Below are positions 1-4,903 of a stretch of DNA of 5,703 bases, piece by piece. Numbering within the stretch: position 1 is the stretch's first letter; each line of letters opens with the position of its first letter. The translations under genes were made by a program, and so were the position numbers. Source of the DNA: Candidatus Methanofastidiosia archaeon (lineage in GTDB: Archaea > Methanobacteriota_B > Thermococci > Methanofastidiosales > NM3); NCBI GenBank assembly GCA_020854925.1, contig JAHKLV010000169.1, positions 1 to 5,703 of the forward strand, read 5' to 3'. The notes beneath the pieces were generated by a model, which saw nothing but the letters and a program-made list of their open reading frames with translations, was not told the origin of the DNA and made no database searches.

Positions 1-120
1 CTGCGTCTCCACGCGTTGAGCGCGGCTTTCGGCGCGGGCGGCGGCCCCTTCGGCGGCCCCGGATCGCCCGCGCTCCATGTCCGCTCCCGCCGCCATGCCG
101 TAAAGATGGAATAGGCTCAT
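1..120 (-). CDS. Hypothetical protein, N-terminal 40 residues (partial, runs off left edge)
   Basis: The reading frame is open from an ATG at 120 to the left edge, giving 40 codons that begin MSLFHLYGMAAGADMERG. A second ATG lies directly upstream at 123. I prefer 120 because the AAAGGAG Shine-Dalgarno (133-127) is then 6 nt from the start rather than 3. After a short hydrophobic beginning, the chain becomes rich in Ala, Arg and Glu (residues about 17-40), which suggests a helix or the start of a coiled coil. I see no catalytic motif and no clear signal peptide. A well-placed promoter lies upstream at 191-163, and the gene is divergent from the GH172-like gene. I do not recognise the family. 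The impression that short planctomycete proteins start this way comes from memory only. The existence of the gene is moderately sure; its function is unknown. Confidence 0.6.
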   Translation of the reverse strand, partial: MSLFHLYGMAAGADMERGRSGAAEGAAARAESRAQRVETQ

Positions 121-162
121 CATGCGCTCCTTTCCCGCCATCGTGCCCACCACTCACGGGTC

Positions 163-191
163 ATTGTAGCCCCACGGCGTGGGATGTTCAA
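163..191 (-). promoter_or_regulatory. Predicted sigma-70-like promoter for the leftward hypothetical gene
   Basis: Read on the minus strand, TTGAAC (191-186, 4 of 6 matches to the -35 consensus) is followed by a 17-nt spacer and TACAAT (168-163, 5 of 6 matches to the -10 consensus). The expected transcription start is near 156, leaving a leader of about 36 nt before the ATG at 120 with an AAAGGAG ribosome binding site. The spacing is ideal and the position fits the gene. The call comes from consensus matching only. Confidence 0.5.
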
Positions 192-220
192 GACCGGGCG
201 GGCCCTGTGTCGTGGTCTTG
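189..220. promoter_or_regulatory. Inverted repeat spanning both divergent -35 boxes (candidate operator)
   Basis: CAAGACC (189-195) and GGTCTTG (214-220) form a perfect 7-bp inverted repeat with an 18-nt spacer. The left arm covers three bases of the leftward -35 box (186-191), and the right arm covers three bases of the rightward -35 box (218-223). A regulator bound here could control both genes. A second, overlapping inverted repeat pairs GACCGGGC (192-199) with GCCCGGTC (230-237). The operator role is inferred from symmetry and placement; GC-rich DNA gives short repeats by chance. Confidence 0.3.
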
Positions 221-246
221 CCGCGCGGGGCCCGGTCGCTTACAAT
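218..246 (+). promoter_or_regulatory. Predicted sigma-70-like promoter for the GH172-like gene
   Basis: TTGCCG (218-223, 4 of 6 matches to the -35 consensus) is followed by a 17-nt spacer and TACAAT (241-246, 5 of 6 matches to the -10 consensus). Transcription would start near 253, leaving a leader of about 40 nt. That leader carries GGAAGG (280-285), 7 nt before the ATG at 293. This promoter is back to back with the leftward promoter at 163-191, and 26 nt separate the two -35 boxes. Confidence 0.55.
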
Positions 247-292
247 ACAGTAACGCCCATCGTCGGGCGCCGCCGTGGGGGAAGGTATCCGG

Positions 293-2362
293 ATGAAAGG
301 GCGAATGATGAAACGGACCAGGGTATGGGGGCTGGCGGGAGTCTTGTTGTTCGCATCGGTGTTGCAGGCGGCCGAGCTGACCTACGTAGACCTCGTAAAG
401 CGACTGTATGACCTGCGCGGTCTGGCGCGGCTGCCCGAGCCGGGCGAGACCTGCGCGCAGTGGTCCAGCTACGATCGGGCCAGCGTTTATGACCCGCAGC
501 AGGGCTACGTCAAGTGGTGGGCCAACGGGGATGGCAACGGGTTCATCCGCAAGGAAGGCGACACCCTGGTTCTTGCGGAGATGGAGGGCCCCGGCGTGAT
601 CTGGCGGATCTGGTCGGCCATGCCGCAGGAGGGCCACGTGCGGTTCTACCTGGACGGCGCCGAGACGCCCGCGATCGACCTGCCCTTCATCGGCCTGTTC
701 GACCGCAAGCATCCGCCGTTCGACCGGCCGGCGCTGGTGTACATGGCCGCGCGGGGACAGAACTGCTACGTGCCTATCCCGTACCAGAAGTCCTGCAAGA
801 TCGTCGCCACGGAGGGCTGGGGGCGATACTTCCACTTCACGTACACCACGTTCCCCAAGGGCACCCGCGTGCCCACGTTCGACATGGATCTTTCCGATGA
901 AGAGAAGGCCGCGCTGGACGAGGCCAATACCGTTTTGACCGACGGCGGCCTTTGGTCGCGGGACCTGGCCCCCGGAACCCTTAGACCCCAAGAGACGGTG
1001 ACGATTCAGCCGGGCGACCGGTTTATCGCCGAAATGGAGGGTTCCTGGGCGGTCGTCGGCTTTGGCGTGAAGATGCCGTTCGAGGACCGCGAGGATCAGA
1101 TTCAAGCCCTGCGGCAGATCGTGCTGCAAGTCACCTGGGATGATGAACCGCGGCCGGCCATCTGGTCGCCGCTGGGGGACTTCTTCGGCACCGCGCCCGG
1201 CGTGAATCCGTATCGGTCGCTGCCCATGGGCATGACGGAGGACGGCTTCTACTGCAATTGGTACATGCCGTTTTCCACGCGGACCCGGTGGGAGTTCATC
1301 AACGAGGGCCCCAAGCCCCGCACCCTGGAGCTGATGTCGGTCATCGAGCCGCTGAGCGAGTCGGCCGACCGACTCGGGCGATTCCACGCCAAGTGGCACC
1401 GCGGGGCGTTCCTGCCGGCCGACAAGGCCCGTTGGCCCGATTGGACGATCCTCAAGACGACCGGCCGCGGGCGGTTCTGCGGTGTCGGGCTGCACGTGTG
1501 GAACCCGCGTGGTGGCCAGTGCCCGGAGGTGGCCTGGTGCCACGGGCACTACTGGTGGGGCGAGGGCGATGAGAAGTTCTTCGTGGACGGCGAGACGTTC
1601 CCCTCCACGTTCGGCACGGGCACGGAGGACTACTTCGGCTATGCCTGGGGTAGCCCGGATCGATTCGAGAACGCCTTCCATAACCAACCCCTGAACGCGG
1701 GTAATAAGGGGCACATCTCCAACAACCGCTTCCACGTCGCCGACAACATCCCGTTCCAGACGTCGTTCGAGGGGGCCATCGAGAAGTACTTCCCCGACCA
1801 CTGGCCCACGATCTACGATGCCATCGTCTGGTGGTATCAGGCCCCCGGCCAGACCGACCCCTACGAGCCGGTGCCCGTTGAAGAGCGGCTTGGGTACTGG
1901 CCTGAGATACCCGTGTACCGTGTCAAGGGCGCAATCGAGGGCGAGGCAGTGGCGGTCGTCGCAAAGAGCAACGCTGCCAGCAACGCCAGGACGCAGGCAA
2001 TGGGCGGATATGGGCCGGACTGGAGCGGCGAGGCCCACCTTTGGTGGACCGGGGCCAAGCCCGAGGATACGCTCGACCTGGCGGTGGAGGTGCCGAAGAC
2101 CGGACGGTACGAACTGCGGGCTCAACTGACCAAGGCGGTGGACTATGGCATCGTGCAGTTGACGCTCGATGGCAAGCCGGCGGGCGAAGCGATCGACTGC
2201 TACAACGATGGTGTCGTGCATACGCCTGAGCTATCGCTGGGCACGTTCGACCTGGACCAGGGCCGCCACACGCTGCGGGTGACGATCCTCGGCAAGAACC
2301 CCAAAGCCGTGCCGGGCTACATGTTCGGCCTGGATTACCTTAAGCTCGTGCCGGTGGAGTAG
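293..2362 (+). CDS. Secreted DUF2961 / GH172-family-like glycoside hydrolase with C-terminal beta-sandwich domain
   Basis: This 689-residue protein is probably exported and acts on glycans outside the cytoplasm. I chose the ATG at 293 because GGAAGG lies 7 nt upstream; a GTG at 275 and ATGs at 305 and 308 are alternatives. Residues 1 to about 28 form a signal peptide: basic KGRMMKRTR, a hydrophobic stretch, then cleavage near LQA-AE. The DUF2961/GH172 region spans roughly 55-540. Its hallmarks are EMEGPGVIWRIW (96-107), LGDFFG (294-299), YMPF (324-327), FHAKWH (364-369), GEGDEKFF with E424, and GTGTEDYF with E445. The two glutamates are 21 residues apart, the same interval I recall for the catalytic pair (E270/E291) of the founding GH172 enzyme. 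Residues about 545-689 form an accessory beta-sandwich-like domain with TKAVDYG and LDGKPAG and a final GLDYLKL. Characterised GH172 members act on fructofuranose or arabinofuranose linkages; the substrate here cannot be read. The front half seems duplicated (see findings). The family call is strong; activity is inferred. Confidence 0.9.
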   Translation: MKGRMMKRTRVWGLAGVLLFASVLQAAELTYVDLVKRLYDLRGLARLPEPGETCAQWSSYDRASVYDPQQGYVKWWANGDGNGFIRKEGDTLVLAEMEGPGVIWRIWSAMPQEGHVRFYLDGAETPAIDLPFIGLFDRKHPPFDRPALVYMAARGQNCYVPIPYQKSCKIVATEGWGRYFHFTYTTFPKGTRVPTFDMDLSDEEKAALDEANTVLTDGGLWSRDLAPGTLRPQETVTIQPGDRFIAEMEGSWAVVGFGVKMPFEDREDQIQALRQIVLQVTWDDEPRPAIWSPLGDFFGTAPGVNPYRSLPMGMTEDGFYCNWYMPFSTRTRWEFINEGPKPRTLELMSVIEPLSESADRLGRFHAKWHRGAFLPADKARWPDWTILKTTGRGRFCGVGLHVWNPRGGQCPEVAWCHGHYWWGEGDEKFFVDGETFPSTFGTGTEDYFGYAWGSPDRFENAFHNQPLNAGNKGHISNNRFHVADNIPFQTSFEGAIEKYFPDHWPTIYDAIVWWYQAPGQTDPYEPVPVEERLGYWPEIPVYRVKGAIEGEAVAVVAKSNAASNARTQAMGGYGPDWSGEAHLWWTGAKPEDTLDLAVEVPKTGRYELRAQLTKAVDYGIVQLTLDGKPAGEAIDCYNDGVVHTPELSLGTFDLDQGRHTLRVTILGKNPKAVPGYMFGLDYLKLVPVE

Positions 2363-2577
2363 ACGCGCCGACCGGGCCCCATGGACGATGCGGCGGGGTT
2401 TTCGCGTTGTCGGCGAAGTGGCCGTCGCTCTCTGGTCGCGCGGTGGTCCGCCGGATGTGGCTAAAACAGCCGGAGGGACAGGGTTTTGCCTTGTCCCTCC
2501 GGATACACGCCTTACCGCACCACATCAGGACCGCGAAAGTCGAGCGATGCACTCCGTGCCGTCCTGCCGCCTGTTCC
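2363..2577. other. Convergent intergenic region
   Basis: This stretch of about 215 nt lies between the ends of two converging genes. Apart from the strong hairpin at 2470-2502 I see no coding region with a ribosome binding site, no promoter and no RNA gene. Short open frames across it have no support. Confidence 0.7.
2470..2502. terminator. Strong hairpin between convergent genes, probable shared terminator
   Basis: CCGGAGGGACA (2470-2480) pairs perfectly with TGTCCCTCCGG (2492-2502). The stem extends inward by GGG (2481-2483) against CCT (2489-2491, including one G-T pair). This gives 14 bp with a 5-nt TTTTG loop. It lies about 107 nt after the stop of the GH172-like gene and about 75 nt after the stop of the PEP-CTERM gene. 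Read on the minus strand the stem is followed by CTGTTTTAG, a short T run suited to intrinsic termination. On the plus strand there is no T run, so termination of the GH172-like gene here would be less canonical. It could instead be a dispersed intergenic repeat. Confidence 0.6.
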
Positions 2578-3348
2578 CTACCGGCGCCGACGTATCAGAC
2601 ACAACCCCGCGCCCAGGAGCAGCACCGTCGCCGGTTCGGGAACCAGGGCCATGACCTCCGCCGGGCTCAAGGCATTGTCATAAATCCGCACGTCGTCAAT
2701 CGCGCCGTAGAAATAGCGGGTCCTGCTCAGGTCATCTGACGAGGCTCCGAGTGCCAGAACGCCGATATTCGTGACATAGTCGCCGGACTGAAGGTTCGCC
2801 GCCCGAGCCACCTCAACGCCGTCAATGTACATGATGAAATAGTCATGACTAACAGTGATGGCGTAATGGTGCCATTCGTTATACGGTTGCACGGGAGCGG
2901 CGAGGGTTTGTACGGTCCCGTCGGTGCTGCGAATCGCTGCACCCGCATAGGGGGTCGCGTGCTCAACCGTCGCATACGTGTGCAAGGAGATCAGGCTGTG
3001 ATCATCACCCCTTGCCAGCTCACGTTGCGAGAATATCTGATTGACGTGTTCGGTACCCCCGCCGGGTCCAAAGTGGTTGGCCCAGGCAGCGATCGTGAAC
3101 TCGGTGGTTCGGACAAGCCTCTCGAACCGGAAGTCGATGTGATCGTCGACGCCGTCGAAGACGGCCGCGCCGCCGAGGATCCCCGGTCCATAGACGGCTC
3201 CATAGGTGTAGCCATGCTTGTAAACCGTCGCGCCCACGCTGTCATCGGCGTTGGCGTCGAGTGTGTAGTGGTGGATCAGCTCCGCCCGGGTCGTGCCAAC
3301 CATCGCCATCGCCAGAACCGCCAGGCTCAACAGAATTCGCATCTTCAT
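2578..3348 (-). CDS. LamG-domain (concanavalin A-like lectin/glucanase fold) PEP-CTERM protein
   Basis: This is a 256-residue exported protein, probably surface-attached or processed at the envelope. The start at 3348 is fixed by a perfect AGGAGG (3361-3356) 7 nt upstream. An in-frame ATG at 3423 is rejected: it lacks this site and would put 25 residues ahead of the signal peptide. Residues 1-22 are a signal peptide (MKMR, a hydrophobic core, cleavage TRA-E). Residues about 23-232 fit the LamG_3 pattern: HYTLDANADDSVG near the mature start, VFDGVDDHIDF, WHHYAITV, MYIDGVEVA, and IDDVRIYDNALSPAEV at the end. Such domains bind glycans or act as structural modules; I see no catalytic residues. 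The C-terminus is a textbook PEP-CTERM signal: VPEPAT (236-241), a hydrophobic helix, then RRRR (253-256). Exosortases recognise this tail, so the genome should encode one. The gene follows the polysaccharide genes on the same strand after a 219-nt gap. Confidence 0.92.
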   Translation of the reverse strand: MKMRILLSLAVLAMAMVGTTRAELIHHYTLDANADDSVGATVYKHGYTYGAVYGPGILGGAAVFDGVDDHIDFRFERLVRTTEFTIAAWANHFGPGGGTEHVNQIFSQRELARGDDHSLISLHTYATVEHATPYAGAAIRSTDGTVQTLAAPVQPYNEWHHYAITVSHDYFIMYIDGVEVARAANLQSGDYVTNIGVLALGASSDDLSRTRYFYGAIDDVRIYDNALSPAEVMALVPEPATVLLLGAGLCLIRRRR

Positions 3349-3355
3349 TCTCAAA

Positions 3356-3361
3356 CCTCCT
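3356..3361 (-). promoter_or_regulatory. Ribosome binding site that fixes the PEP-CTERM gene start
   Basis: Read on the minus strand, AGGAGG (3361-3356) sits 7 nt before the ATG at 3348. It selects this start over the in-frame ATG at 3423. The resulting protein begins directly with a clean signal peptide. Confidence 0.85.
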
Positions 3362-3492
3362 GACTGATGTGGGTACCAAACATTTACGAACAGCCTCGCT
3401 GCTCGACCACCAAGTCCCTTCAATGCGTCTGAACCGGGGGCGCGAACGTGATCTCAAAGGCCTGTTCCCTGGCGCCCCATTGTGTCCACATT

Positions 3493-3522
3493 ATTCTACC
3501 GCATGGACGGGGGGTCCTGCAA
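3493..3522 (-). promoter_or_regulatory. Predicted promoter for the PEP-CTERM gene
   Basis: On the minus strand, TTGCAG (3522-3517, 3 of 6 matches to the -35 consensus) is followed by an 18-nt spacer and TAGAAT (3498-3493, 5 of 6 matches to the -10 consensus). Transcription would start near 3486, giving a leader of about 138 nt before the ATG at 3348. The -10 box is good and the -35 box is weak. The gene may also receive read-through from the polysaccharide genes, since no convincing terminator follows them. Confidence 0.4.
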
Positions 3523-3567
3523 GGGGGAACGGCGAGATTTTTGACGAAACTTATCTCAAGGGGGTTT

Positions 3568-4884
3568 TCAGTCGCCGGCCAGGCGTCTGCGAATCGTGGC
3601 GGGGGACAGATCACCGCCACCCATGGCGTCCAGCAGGGCCCGGACAGCGTGGGAATTGCGAAGGGCCTTTTCTTCCAGGCGACGCACGGCCGGGTCCATC
3701 TCGCGGCGGACGGCGTCGCGCTGCCGCCAGAGGCGGTCAATCGTCGCGACCAGCTCGTCGCGCGACATCGTGGTCACATCGAGCACGAAATCGCCGAGGC
3801 CCGCCTCCTTCATTACCCCGACGGATTTGTGCTCGTAGGCGATGCAGACCGTGGGCACGCGGGCCTTGAGGGCGAACACCACCGAATGGTACCGGTTGCC
3901 GACCATGATCTCCAGACGCTGCATGACGGCCTGCTGGACGTCGCTGTCGAGGGTCGCCGGCAGGATGCGCAGATGCTCGTGATATCGGCATCGCGCCGCG
4001 ATGCTTTCGATCAGGGATAGATCGCTGTTGCGCCCGTATAGTTGAGGGAAGACGATGACCCGACAGCCGTACGATTCGATCATCCGGTCGAGGGCCTCGG
4101 CCATGATGCGGGTGTACTGGTCCTGACGGGTCGCCGCGGCGGGGTCCTGCTTGAAGTTCCACCGCGCCCCGGCCGGGGTAAATCCCACCAGCGGCCGCGG
4201 ATCGTCGGGGTCAAACAGGTTCATCTCCGCGAGGATTTGATCGATGCGGGCGGGGTCGGCTTCGACGGGGCACTGAAAGGCCGAATCGGCGGTGACCTCC
4301 ACCACGGGCCCGGCGATCTTCAATTCATCGAGGTACGCGGCGCTGATCGGGTCGCGGAGCGTGATGATCTGGACGCGGCGGAGGATCCAGCGGCGCAGAA
4401 CGTTGCGCCAGCGGATGCGGAACGGCCCCATACTGGGGCCATAGATCATAATCGGCTTGCCGAACCACCTGGCGATGAACAGGTGCAGCAAGTGCTCGCC
4501 GATCTCGTGGCGACGGTACAGGTCGCCGATGTAGGGGCCACCCGGGGCCGAGATCACCACATCCGCCCGCGCCAGCTCCTCCATTGCTCCCGCCGCCGGA
4601 TAGACTCGCGCCAGCCACCGCATCGGCACGCCTCCGCGGCGTAACAGCATCCAGACCACGATGAGGGGCAAATGAAAGAAGGGAAAGGCCCGGTCTATCG
4701 CCGCGAACGTGCGCCGGACGCGGACGCCCTCGCCCAGGTCCAGGCCCGCGGGCCAGGCCGTCAATACCGTCAGCTCCGCATCAGGTGCTACGCGGCGCAG
4801 CATGCGCACCAGGCTCCGCTGCGCCGCCTCATCGCCGCGGTTGTCCCCGTGCGAGTTCGTAACGACAATCCGCACACTACTCAT
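3568..4884 (-). CDS. Polysaccharide pyruvyl transferase family protein (WcaK/CsaB-like)
   Basis: This 438-residue cytoplasmic protein resembles the PF04230 family, whose characterised members add pyruvate ketals from phosphoenolpyruvate to sugars of cell-surface polysaccharides. The N-terminus reads VRIVVTNSHGDNRGDEAA, with the N-x-G-D-E signature at residues 15-19. The C-terminal half has the typical GNRYHSVVFAL (329-339, with R331 and H333), then VPTVCIAYEHK (343-353) followed by a GVMKEAGL segment. An AAGPVVEVTADSAF-like middle region fits the linker between two Rossmann-like halves. I chose the ATG at 4884 because its ATGAGTAG overlaps the stop of the upstream gene by 8 nt, and AAGGAGG (4903-4897) lies 12 nt upstream, a rather long gap. 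An in-frame ATG at 4911 is an alternative. No transmembrane segment is evident. Some family members do not transfer pyruvate, so the exact reaction is unproven. The family call is strong. Confidence 0.88.
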   Translation of the reverse strand: MSSVRIVVTNSHGDNRGDEAAQRSLVRMLRRVAPDAELTVLTAWPAGLDLGEGVRVRRTFAAIDRAFPFFHLPLIVVWMLLRRGGVPMRWLARVYPAAGAMEELARADVVISAPGGPYIGDLYRRHEIGEHLLHLFIARWFGKPIMIYGPSMGPFRIRWRNVLRRWILRRVQIITLRDPISAAYLDELKIAGPVVEVTADSAFQCPVEADPARIDQILAEMNLFDPDDPRPLVGFTPAGARWNFKQDPAAATRQDQYTRIMAEALDRMIESYGCRVIVFPQLYGRNSDLSLIESIAARCRYHEHLRILPATLDSDVQQAVMQRLEIMVGNRYHSVVFALKARVPTVCIAYEHKSVGVMKEAGLGDFVLDVTTMSRDELVATIDRLWRQRDAVRREMDPAVRRLEEKALRNSHAVRALLDAMGGGDLSPATIRRRLAGD

Positions 4885-4903
4885 ACGAGCGAAGCACCTC
4901 CTT
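4877..4903 (-). promoter_or_regulatory. Stop/start overlap with internal ribosome binding site (translational coupling)
   Basis: AAGGAGG (4903-4897) lies inside the last codons of the upstream gene. The sequence ATGAGTAG (4884-4877) holds the start of the pyruvyl transferase gene and the TAG stop of the FrhB-like gene. The 8-nt overlap implies one transcript and coupled translation of the pair. The 12-nt gap from the Shine-Dalgarno to the ATG is long for independent initiation, which fits reliance on coupling. Confidence 0.7.

Noticed and set aside
188..2221. A 677-codon open frame on the minus strand opposite the GH172-like gene
   Set aside because: It is antisense to a clearly recognisable protein family. 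The translation is low-complexity, rich in Arg, Gly, Val and Leu, with no family motifs, as expected from a shadow frame in GC-rich DNA.
2845..3363. A 172-codon plus-strand open frame opposite the PEP-CTERM gene
   Set aside because: The minus-strand frame has a perfect ribosome binding site, signal peptide, LamG motifs and PEP-CTERM tail. The plus frame has none.
3420..3491. A 23-codon minus-strand frame in the PEP-CTERM leader (starts MWTQW, includes FEITFAPPVQ)
   Set aside because: Its ATG begins one base after the predicted -10 box, upstream of the likely transcription start, and has no ribosome binding site. The faint likeness to the end of a discoidin-type domain is too short to call a gene remnant.
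3534..3557. GAGAT/ATCTC inverted repeat just after the pyruvyl transferase stop, considered as a terminator
   Set aside because: The stem is only 5 bp with a 14-nt loop and no T run follows it on the minus strand.
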